From contig JAITKS010000168.1 in assembly GCA_031278315.1 (NCBI GenBank), forward strand, positions 1-5,409: a DNA stretch of 5,409 nucleotides, written 5' to 3'. The stretch's first letter is position 1, and every line of letters starts with the position of its first letter. The notes under the pieces are model-generated. The model was given only the letters and a program-made list of their open reading frames with translations, was not told the origin of the DNA and searched no databases. Position numbers and translations under genes: made by a program. This stretch comes from Planctomycetaceae bacterium (GTDB lineage Bacteria > Planctomycetota > Planctomycetia > Pirellulales > Thermoguttaceae). Positions 1 to 4,468 of this stretch are shown piece after piece.

Positions 1-77
1 GAAATTTTAACACTGTCAAAATTTTGAGAATAAACAACAGAATTAAAACATACAATCACAAACATCACAAAAAATAA
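1..77. repeat. 77-bp terminal direct repeat, left copy (circular or tandem junction)
   Basis: Bases 1-77 are identical, base for base, to 5333-5409. An exact repeat of the two contig ends is the usual sign that an assembler closed a circle or walked round a tandem repeat. The length of 77 equals a commonly used de Bruijn k-mer size, which favours an assembly overlap over a biological repeat. Joining the ends makes one copy redundant and gives a unit of 5332 bp. Independent support is that the open frame at the right edge continues across the joint without a stop to a start with a strong ribosome binding site at 104. Circle and head-to-tail array cannot be told apart from the sequence alone. 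Confidence 0.93.
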
Positions 78-104
78 TAAATACTTGCTAATTTCAACAA
101 ACAT
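1..104 (-). CDS. 5' part of secreted protein D (signal peptide), continues at 5332 across the junction
   Basis: This is the missing beginning of the large gene at the right end of the window. The ATG is at 104-102, preceded by AAGGAG (112-117) at 7 nt. The first 26 codons make a classical Sec signal peptide: a short N-region with E4 and K7, a hydrophobic core YLLFFVMFVIVCF, and a likely cleavage site VYS|QNF. The remaining codons of this piece repeat those read from 5409 downwards. Twelve codons lie upstream of the GTG/ATG pair that would otherwise be taken as the start near 5400. The paralogue C has the same arrangement: strong SD at 7 nt, signal peptide, and a mature protein starting with Gln. 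This makes the choice of start firm, provided the ends join. Confidence 0.85.
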   Translation of the reverse strand, partial: MFVEISKYLLFFVMFVIVCFNSVVYSQNFDSVKI

Positions 105-111
105 AAATTTT

Positions 112-117
112 CTCCTT
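112..117 (-). promoter_or_regulatory. Ribosome binding site of protein D
   Basis: CTCCTT on the plus strand reads AAGGAG on the minus strand, 7 nt before the ATG at 104. Genes A and C have equally strong sites at the same 7-nt spacing. This site decides the start of D and is one of two independent reasons to join the contig ends. Confidence 0.8.
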
Positions 118-164
118 AAAATAAATCTTTAAGAGACACATACTTTGAACGGTAACAAATTGGA

Positions 165-233
165 TTTTTTTCGGATAATAAATATAACGTTCCATATTTC
201 TATACTGGTGAGACGTCTGCGTTCCGAAAAAAA
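165..233. repeat. 11-bp perfect inverted repeat in the leader of protein D
   Basis: TTTTTTTCGGA (165-175) and TCCGAAAAAAA (223-233) are perfect inverted copies separated by 47 bases. They lie 60-130 bases upstream of the start of gene D, where its promoter or 5' leader should be. The arms are mostly A/T, so a stable hairpin is unlikely. Another reading is a pair of boundary sequences around a small insertion, because the spacer holds the degenerate hairpin repeat at 207-226. No function is claimed. Confidence 0.5.
207..226. repeat. Degenerate copy of the GAGACG hairpin repeat
   Basis: GGTGAGACGTCTGCGTTCCG aligns in the same orientation with 4244-4265, the right-hand part of the intact hairpin near the end of gene D. 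The alignment has two single-base gaps and a few substitutions. The centre keeps the 8-bp palindrome AGACGTCT, but the outer stem has decayed. It looks like an old copy of a dispersed palindromic repeat. Confidence 0.35.
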
Positions 234-302
234 CTCTTTGTAACTGTTCATGATATATTTACACAACACAAATTATGATTATGATATAGTCCCAAGACAA
301 GA

Positions 303-671
303 TATACTTTTCACACTTTAAATTTCGGTATTCGTTTTAAACTAAACTCACCCTGAAAGGGCAATCAGCATTAGCGTAGGGCAACGCCCTACGGGAAAAA
401 ATATAACACACCAAAGCCCTGTAAGGGCAACAGCAAAAAAATTATTTATGATCTTTAGGCTTGCGCCCTTTCAGGGCTTAATTTCAAAGGTGAAACCATT
501 AGCGTAGAGCGATTGCCCTAACGCTAATGCTGATTGCCCTTTCAGGGCGAATTCATAGACAATTTTTTGACTCAAAAACAAGTTGTTGTTATTAAAAAAT
601 ATCGCAACGTTTATTGACAATATTTTCAATTAAAAAAAATAAAAAAAGAATTTTAAAGTGTAATTGGTATA
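303..671. mobile_element. MITE-like element 1, imperfect terminal inverted repeats, no ORF
   Basis: The left end (303-329, beginning TATACTTTTCACACTTTAAA) is an inverted match to 648-671 (ending AAAGTGTAATTGGTATA). The right copy matches the 4064-4087 end of element 2 at about 20 of 24 positions. The left copy matches 4061-4087 inverted at 26 of 27. The interior has no coding frame and holds the palindrome cluster 351-548. Both ends finish in TATAC/GTATA, so a TA target duplication is conceivable, but it cannot be proven here because TA is common. Similar non-coding elements are mobilised in trans by a transposase elsewhere. Whether the palindrome cluster belongs to the element or was inserted into it is unknown. 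Confidence 0.45.
351..548. repeat. Cluster of REP-like GCCCT-N3-AGGGC palindromes within a larger inverted repeat
   Basis: Five short hairpins occur within 200 bases: CCCT-GAA-AGGG (351-361), CGTAGGGC-AAC-GCCCTACG (375-393), GCCCT-GTA-AGGGC (416-428), GCCCT-TTC-AGGGC (465-477) and GCCCT-TTC-AGGGC (536-548). The outer arms form a long inverted repeat: 351-376 is the perfect inverse of 522-547, and the match extends to 384 and 513 with one extra base. These are the only GC-rich sequences in a very AT-rich spacer. The design, with several related hairpins in opposing orientations and no ORF, resembles REP/BIME-type intergenic repeats, which in many bacteria are spread by RAYT transposases. No such transposase is in this window. 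Confidence 0.75.
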
Positions 672-985
672 TAAAACATTATTCCAAAATTAACAAAACA
701 ATATGGCTAGCCCAAACCTTACCCATTTAAATTTGTGACGGGTAAAAAGGAAAATCCTAAATTACATAGAACAAATCAAAAAACGTCACCAATTTACTTT
801 TGTGGACATCTAAAAATAAAAATTCGATTTTTCATTAAAATAAAAATATTTGCGAGTCTTTATTTTTTAATGTTCCGAACTAATAGAACTGGAATTTTAG
901 AGGTGGTCTTTTAACTAAATATCAAATTTTGTCTTGCAAATTTTGTAATTAAATAATATAGTTGGTACCTTTACCTACAAGCTCA
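672..985. other. Non-coding AT-rich spacer downstream of gene A
   Basis: I see no gene, tRNA or strong terminator here. The only structure is an inverted pair, 728-740 against 784-796, matching at 12 of 13 positions with a 43-base spacer, and a short duplication around CAAATTTTGT (923-932 and 937-946). No U-tract hairpin follows the stop codon of gene A, so its 3' end is undefined. Confidence 0.5.
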
Positions 986-1315
986 TCATTGACAAGAACA
1001 TATATCATCTATTTGAGGATTGTTGGGACGAAATTTGGATTTACATAAACACGAATCACATTTTTGTTCCTGAGGAGGGTTTTTAGGGGCACAATTAGGA
1101 GCATTGGCATTGTCCGGCACAACACAAACAAGTTTCCCATCCTTTTTGTAAATTTTAGCATTAGCGCAAGTTGGAGTTCGCGCATTGTTTATTCCGCAAT
1201 AATCATCACCTGAGCATGCGGCATGTACGCATAAAACAGCAAATGAAAGTAAACAACAGGTAAACAACATTACCATTATCATTTGAACTATACAATCATT
1301 TAGATTCTTTTTCAT
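986..1315 (-). CDS. Secreted cysteine-rich small protein A (109 aa), function unknown
   Basis: I chose the ATG at 1315 because AAGGAG (1323-1328) sits 7 nt upstream. The longer frame to 1381 would add 22 residues ahead of an otherwise normal signal peptide and would run through the inverted repeat at 1351-1373. Residues 1-33 are a Sec signal peptide starting MKKN, with a hydrophobic core and a likely cleavage after VHA. The mature part of about 76 residues has ten cysteines, including CDSCLC and a C-terminal CSC. It is rich in Asn, Pro and Lys and has no membrane segment. Even numbers of cysteines in an exported protein suggest disulfides, although metal binding is possible. The cysteine just after the signal peptide lacks a good lipobox, so a lipoprotein is unlikely. 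It lies 92 nt downstream of MauE/thioredoxin-like gene B, a plausible redox partner. I do not recognise the family. Confidence 0.75.
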   Translation of the reverse strand: MKKNLNDCIVQMIMVMLFTCCLLSFAVLCVHAACSGDDYCGINNARTPTCANAKIYKKDGKLVCVVPDNANAPNCAPKNPPQEQKCDSCLCKSKFRPNNPQIDDICSCQ

Positions 1316-1322
1316 TTTTATT

Positions 1323-1328
1323 CTCCTT
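1323..1328 (-). promoter_or_regulatory. Ribosome binding site of protein A
   Basis: CTCCTT here reads AAGGAG on the minus strand, 7 nt before the ATG at 1315. It decides between the 109-aa start and the longer 131-aa frame. Confidence 0.75.
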
Positions 1329-1350
1329 ATGGAAAAATTTTTGAAACCAA

Positions 1351-1373
1351 TTGTATCAGACATTCTGATACAA
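1351..1373. promoter_or_regulatory. Perfect 9-bp inverted repeat between genes B and A: operator or hairpin
   Basis: TTGTATCAG (1351-1359) and CTGATACAA (1365-1373) are perfect inverse copies with a 5-base centre, in the 92-nt gap between B and A. In the direction of transcription it comes 35 nt after the stop of B and 35 nt before the start of A. As RNA it would form a 9-bp hairpin followed by a mixed, only partly U-rich stretch, so it is a weak terminator or attenuator at best. As DNA its size and dyad symmetry fit a dimeric regulator operator. The two readings cannot be separated from one copy. Confidence 0.55.
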
Positions 1374-1407
1374 AACACCAATCACTTCACTAGTTGCGGA
1401 ATCATCT

Positions 1408-2364
1408 TTATTGTCGAGAATCTTCTAACCGCATTTGTTTCAGATCATCACGAAGGAAGACCTGTTTTACAATGCCGTTTTCCAATTCCAAAACAATCGG
1501 CGTTTCCGCAAACCACGACATTTCCTGATTGAGAAAACCGGTAATAAAATCAACCTCTTCAAAATCAGGATTGTTTCCTTTAACATTCATCTCCAAAACG
1601 GCAAGCGGACAATTTTTTGCTTTGACCAATTTTGCAATGAATGGTTTTGCTTTCTGACATTCGACACAACCAACTCGACGAAGTAATACTATCCAATGTC
1701 CGGTTACGATTTTCCCGCCGATATCGCAATAATCACGTAATGGAAATTCTTTGCCAATCCATGTTTTCGGTTCCAACCGAACAACACTTCCTTGTTCCAA
1801 CACCTGACCAATTTCTTGCAATCTGTTAATGTTAATCTGTGTAACCTGCCAGAAAATAAAACTACCAAGCGAAATAACAATTAGTAAATAATTGATTACC
1901 TGATACTTCAAATCAGACCAATTTTTTACATTGTTAAAACCATCAAACCACTTGTTATTGGGGCGAAACATTATTAATAAACCAATCACCGATACATCAA
2001 ATAATACGGTATAAACCGGTGAAATCTCGACATTTCCCCAACATCCGCAAGTGGTTGCCCCAGAAATAGCTTTATAAAACGAAACAACCAAAAATATTGA
2101 AAACAAACCAATTGTAGCCAACCATGTCAATTTTGGCAATAATCCAAAAAACAACCAAATTCCAAAAAACAATTCAAACTCAACAACAAAAACATTAAAC
2201 CACCAGTTATGAAGTAACCCATCGCCCAATGACGGTGCAGCTGCTTTTAATCCAGAAGCAAGCAACAAAATCATTCCAATAAAAAAACGAACAATCAACC
2301 AACCTCGTCTTGGTTTTGACTCAATAACGTTAATCTGATGTTTATTTTGAGGTTCGATATACAT
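1408..2364 (-). CDS. MauE/DoxX-type membrane redox protein fused to a thioredoxin-like domain (protein B)
   Basis: The 318-aa protein has four predicted membrane helices in a MauE-like arrangement (about 22-44, 58-76, 80-98, 114-133), a fifth near 157-173, then a soluble C-terminal domain from about 195. The loop after helix 3 carries CGCWG (C106, C108), typical of MauE-type proteins. The soluble domain has G-C-V-E-C-Q (C233, C236), the position and form of a thioredoxin CxxC active site, and a T288-P289 pair that fits the cis-proline. C213 and C252 are extra. MauE relatives take part in disulfide formation or electron transfer across the membrane, as DsbD and VKOR do; whether this one oxidises or reduces cannot be told. 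It lies between secreted protein C and cysteine-rich protein A. The ATG at 2364 has an in-frame stop 12 nt upstream and no clear SD, unlike its neighbours, so coupled translation is possible. Confidence 0.82.
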   Translation of the reverse strand: MYIEPQNKHQINVIESKPRRGWLIVRFFIGMILLLASGLKAAAPSLGDGLLHNWWFNVFVVEFELFFGIWLFFGLLPKLTWLATIGLFSIFLVVSFYKAISGATTCGCWGNVEISPVYTVLFDVSVIGLLIMFRPNNKWFDGFNNVKNWSDLKYQVINYLLIVISLGSFIFWQVTQININRLQEIGQVLEQGSVVRLEPKTWIGKEFPLRDYCDIGGKIVTGHWIVLLRRVGCVECQKAKPFIAKLVKAKNCPLAVLEMNVKGNNPDFEEVDFITGFLNQEMSWFAETPIVLELENGIVKQVFLRDDLKQMRLEDSRQ

Positions 2365-2410
2365 TGTTTGGTCTTAAATCAGGCATCTTCATATTTAGCG
2401 GGGGATAAAT

Positions 2411-2554
2411 TTATCGCAAAATACAAAATGCGTCAATAGGGGAATAATTTTTTTTTTCGGCAATTGTTTTATTCTCAAAAAAACTGTTACAGGTTTGAAT
2501 AAACTTTGTACGTAATTTCGTGATAGATTTCAACAATTGTTTATGAATTTTCAT
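2411..2554 (-). CDS. Possible small ORF, 47 aa basic peptide between C and B
   Basis: An ATG at 2554 is preceded by GGAG (2562-2565) at 7 nt, the same spacing as genes A, C and D. The frame stays open to a TAA at 2411-2413. It begins 31 nt after the stop of C and ends 46 nt before the start of B, so it fits into the operon gap. The peptide begins MKIHKQLLKS and ends AFCILR. It is rich in Lys in its first half, has two cysteines (22 and 44), and has no signal peptide or membrane helix. A run of ten A codes for part of residues 33-36 and could slip. I do not recognise the peptide. Support is only the start site and position, so it may be chance. Confidence 0.35.
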   Translation of the reverse strand: MKIHKQLLKSITKLRTKFIQTCNSFFENKTIAEKKNYSPIDAFCILR

Positions 2555-2572
2555 TGAATATCTCCAGATTTA

Positions 2573-2742
2573 TTGTTTTAAAATTTTACATTTTTCGACG
2601 TCGCCTTTGAATCATACGCCAAAGAGCAATAATAATTATGATCGTCATTAATCCCATGAGAATATTACGCACACGATTTGTACTTGTACGACGTGAATTG
2701 TCAAAATTAGGTTCAGGAAAACCGTAATGGGAAAGAGTAAAA
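2573..2742. repeat. Copy 1 of the duplicated gene 3' end (tail of C)
   Basis: This segment aligns with 4305-4468 at high nucleotide identity, with one 6-base insertion (GTACTT-type duplication adding Ser-Thr in C). The match includes 13 bases beyond the stop codon, TTGTTTTAAAATT. The bodies of the two genes have diverged far more. The segment encodes the PEP motif, transmembrane helix and arginine cluster. Recent conversion or selection on the tail would explain it. Confidence 0.7.
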
Positions 2743-3593
2743 TTTTTGATACTGGCATTTTCAACTATTTGATAGTTTGCGAATATTCTTTTAAACATGC
2801 AGCTATACTCTTTAATAAACATCGAGTGCGATCTAAGATACGGAATCGCGCCGGACGAAAAATCGTATTCACAACTAATGATTGCATTTACCATGGTTCC
2901 GTCTGGTTCCAATAATCTTATGTCGGCACGTTTTATTAGCCAAAAACAGTTTGGCATTAAAAATACCTCTCCGCCTCTTAGTAACTGATTACTTCTTTGC
3001 GGCGGATTGTAATCATACCTAATCCAAATTAGTTTTTCATTATTTTCAACGACCTCTTTGACTTCCAATATACGAAACTCAGGTTGATTGAAAATAACAG
3101 GAAACCAATCTCCCAATGAAAACATAAAACCACGCGCAAAAGTATTACCGATAAACAACTCCACCGACACGTTGTTTTTTTCAAACAAAGCAGGAAAATC
3201 CAATTTTTCGGAGGGTAAAAAATCATAAATTGGTTCAACATAATCAATACCCCAATCTTCATTTCCCTGTTTTCTTTCCAACGAAAATCTATAATGCCTA
3301 TTAAACACGACAAGTCTTTCTTTGTGATTTATATTATCTAACCTCTGATGTTCCATACAGGGATAAGACAAGAACATTGAACACAAGTTGTTTTCAATCT
3401 GCGTATTCTTTTCAGTTATAATTTCCGTGTATTCAACTTTCGTATTGTTCCAAGAACGGAAATAAGATCTCCACACATCTGGTGCATCTTTTTTCATCCA
3501 AACAATCAAATCGTCAGAAGATGTCTGGGAGAACGCAAAAGAACAGGAGAACATAAGAAAGAATAACATAAACCATTTTGTGGACAACAACAT
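2586..3593 (-). CDS. Secreted, C-terminally anchored protein C (335 aa), paralogue of D
   Basis: The ATG at 3593 follows a strong SD, AAGGAGG (3601-3607), at 7 nt. Residues 1-22 are a Sec signal peptide with likely cleavage AFS|QTS. The extracytoplasmic body of about 285 residues is rich in beta-prone and aromatic stretches and has a C-x7-C pair at C71/C79. The end has FTLSHYGFPEP (PEP at 293-295), a basic linker, one membrane helix at about 311-325, and RRRRKM. The protein aligns along its whole length with D: the C-x7-C pair, Y-x-FSL, an IF...EVKEV segment, N-x-FWLI, and the tail. Similar 'YG-x-PEP plus helix' tails are common on exported planctomycete proteins, as far as I recall. The fold could be LolA/LppX-like, which is a guess. 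The role is unknown. It probably leads a transcript that continues into B. Confidence 0.82.
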   Translation of the reverse strand: MLLSTKWFMLFFLMFSCSFAFSQTSSDDLIVWMKKDAPDVWRSYFRSWNNTKVEYTEIITEKNTQIENNLCSMFLSYPCMEHQRLDNINHKERLVVFNRHYRFSLERKQGNEDWGIDYVEPIYDFLPSEKLDFPALFEKNNVSVELFIGNTFARGFMFSLGDWFPVIFNQPEFRILEVKEVVENNEKLIWIRYDYNPPQRSNQLLRGGEVFLMPNCFWLIKRADIRLLEPDGTMVNAIISCEYDFSSGAIPYLRSHSMFIKEYSCMFKRIFANYQIVENASIKNFTLSHYGFPEPNFDNSRRTSTNRVRNILMGLMTIIIIIALWRMIQRRRRKM

Positions 3594-3600
3594 AAAAACT

Positions 3601-3607
3601 CCTCCTT
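3601..3607 (-). promoter_or_regulatory. Ribosome binding site of protein C
   Basis: CCTCCTT here reads AAGGAGG on the minus strand, the longest SD match in the window, 7 nt before the ATG at 3593. Confidence 0.8.
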
Positions 3608-3627
3608 AATTTGATAAAAAAAATTGT

Positions 3628-3654
3628 ACTATAACAGATTGAAGTTAATTACAA
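3628..3654 (-). promoter_or_regulatory. Candidate sigma-70-like promoter for gene C
   Basis: On the minus strand TTGTAA (3654-3649) and TATAGT (3633-3628) lie upstream of the SD. The -10 match is good, but the spacer is only 15 bases, shorter than the usual 16-18, and such matches are frequent in AT-rich DNA. The leader would be about 25-30 nt. Confidence 0.22.
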
Positions 3655-3960
3655 TAAACTCTTTTTAAGTTAGGCATTTATAGCTCCAATATCAATCTCG
3701 CATATAGGTAAATAACAAAAGCACTAAAATTTATATTTTCAGACGATGGTAACTGTCTATTTTAATTACAGATTATTTTTTTAATAAATTCCTGTGAGTT
3801 TACATAAAACAAACAATTTGCACAAACACAAAAAGGATGAATTTTGTATTTTCAATTTTCACACATGAAAATTGAAAATTAAAATAAACAGTCACAAATG
3901 TAGGCACAAAAGAGTTACAAGCAAAAACTAAACAGATTTAGTTATTCTAAATCCTGTTAT
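3655..3960. other. Non-coding spacer upstream of gene C
   Basis: I see no gene in this stretch. It holds one strong hairpin (3848-3879, listed separately) and otherwise plain AT-rich sequence. A short open frame from an ATG at 3838 on the plus strand stops within the hairpin and is not credible. Confidence 0.5.
3848..3879. repeat. 13-bp perfect hairpin
   Basis: ATTTTCAATTTTC (3848-3860) and GAAAATTGAAAAT (3867-3879) are perfect inverse copies around the 6-base loop ACACAT. The stem is almost all A/T, and no U-run characteristic of an intrinsic terminator follows on either strand. It stands alone between two gene units. It could be a protein-binding dyad or the remains of a small mobile repeat. 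Confidence 0.6.
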
Positions 3961-4087
3961 TATACTCATCACATTTGAATTTTCGGTTTTTGTTTTTTGA
4001 TACAACTATGAAATATACTGAAAATTCAAGCACGAAATGCAATCTACATATTTATAAAAAACCGAATTTTAAAGTGTGAAAAGTATA
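3961..4087. mobile_element. MITE-like element 2, 31-bp terminal inverted repeats
   Basis: The 31 bases at 3961-3991 match the inverse of 4057-4087 at 25 positions, with a 65-base interior and no ORF. The outer end reads TATACT, the middle is of the form CACACTTTAAA, and the inner end is TTCGGTTTTT. The same terminal sequence recurs at 303-329 and 648-671, so this is a small repeat family and not an isolated hairpin. The total length of 127 bp and the lack of coding fit a miniature inverted-repeat element. Ends at TA on both sides would suit a TA-targeting transposase, but no such enzyme is visible. Confidence 0.5.
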
Positions 4088-4187
4088 GTTCACTTTCGTA
4101 TGCGGAAATTATCACGGATTATAAGTTCAAATCACTAACAACTAATTGATGGTTTCAAGTTTTGATTCTTTTAATTTATTATTTAAA

Positions 4188-4221
4188 AATCCTGTCAATC
4201 CTGCAATCCTGTAATCCTGTC
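4188..4221. repeat. Four tandem copies of AATCCTGT(C)
   Basis: Units at 4188-4196, 4197-4204, 4205-4212 and 4213-4221 read AATCCTGTC, AATCCTGC, AATCCTGT and AATCCTGTC. The array directly precedes, on the plus strand, the poly-A stretch and the GCGGTCG hairpin at 4242-4258. The phase of 8-9 bases is less than one helical turn and does not suggest an iteron origin. A lone AATCCTGT also occurs near 3950. Confidence 0.7.
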
Positions 4222-4258
4222 AAAAAAACAAAACTAAAAATGCGGTCGAGACGACCGC
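4222..4258 (-). terminator. Intrinsic terminator after protein D
   Basis: On the minus strand the perfect 7-bp stem GCGGTCG / CGACCGC (4258-4252 and 4248-4242) with a 3-base loop is followed by a T-rich run, ATTTTTAGTTTTG and then seven T (4241-4223). This lies 60 nt beyond the stop codon of gene D and has the layout of a rho-independent terminator. The same palindrome resembles the decayed copy at 207-226, so it may be a dispersed repeat that also serves as a terminator. It would separate D from C, which then needs its own promoter. Confidence 0.6.
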
Positions 4259-4304
4259 GTTCCCGATAACAATAAATTATTCCACTGATATATTACCTCA
4301 TTTC

Positions 4305-4468
4305 TTGTTTTAAAATTTTACATTTTTCTACGCCGTTTTTGAATGATTCGCCAAAGAGCAATAACAATTATGATTGCCCCCAATCCCATGAGGATATAAC
4401 GAACTCGATTTGTACGACGTGAATTGTCAAAATCGGGTTCGGGAATGCCATACGCGGACAATGTAAAA
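4305..4468. repeat. Copy 2 of the duplicated gene 3' end (tail of D)
   Basis: This is the partner of 2573-2742. The two copies are in the same orientation and about 1.7 kb apart, so they could recombine to delete or duplicate the DNA between them. Similarity continues 13 bases past the stop codon and then ends. Confidence 0.7.

Noticed and set aside
351..548. CRISPR array.
   Set aside because: The repeated units are short palindromes at irregular spacing and in both orientations, without equal-length spacers or cas genes.
1316..1381. Longer start for protein A (131 aa).
   Set aside because: It puts 22 residues before a normal signal peptide, crosses the inverted repeat at 1351-1373, and has no SD; the ATG at 1315 has AAGGAG at 7 nt.
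1329..1829. Three short plus-strand frames (67, 83 and 62 aa).
   Set aside because: They overlap gene B and the A-B gap on the opposite strand, have no SD, and have no recognisable domain; they are shadows of the real frame.
2351..2360. GGTTCGATAT as a T-loop of a tRNA.
   Set aside because: It is inside the start of gene B, and no acceptor or anticodon stem surrounds it. No tRNA or rRNA is seen elsewhere in the window.
2346..2392. A 16-codon frame overlapping the start of B, possible leader peptide.
   Set aside because: No SD and too short to judge; chance is likely in AT-rich DNA.
2727..2988. Two short plus-strand frames inside gene C.
   Set aside because: They lie antisense within a well-supported secreted protein and show no start signal.
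3029..3313. A 94-aa minus-strand frame inside gene C in another phase.
   Set aside because: It is wholly contained in the reading frame of C, lacks an SD, and its hydrophobic look follows from the aromatic-rich codons of C.
3577..3585. TGTGGACAA, a near match to a DnaA box.
   Set aside because: It lies in the signal peptide coding of C, differs from the consensus, and has no clustered partners, so there is no case for an origin.
4221..4222. AATCCTGT repeats as plasmid iterons.
   Set aside because: The units are 8-9 bases, there are only four, they are not in helical phase, and no Rep gene accompanies them.
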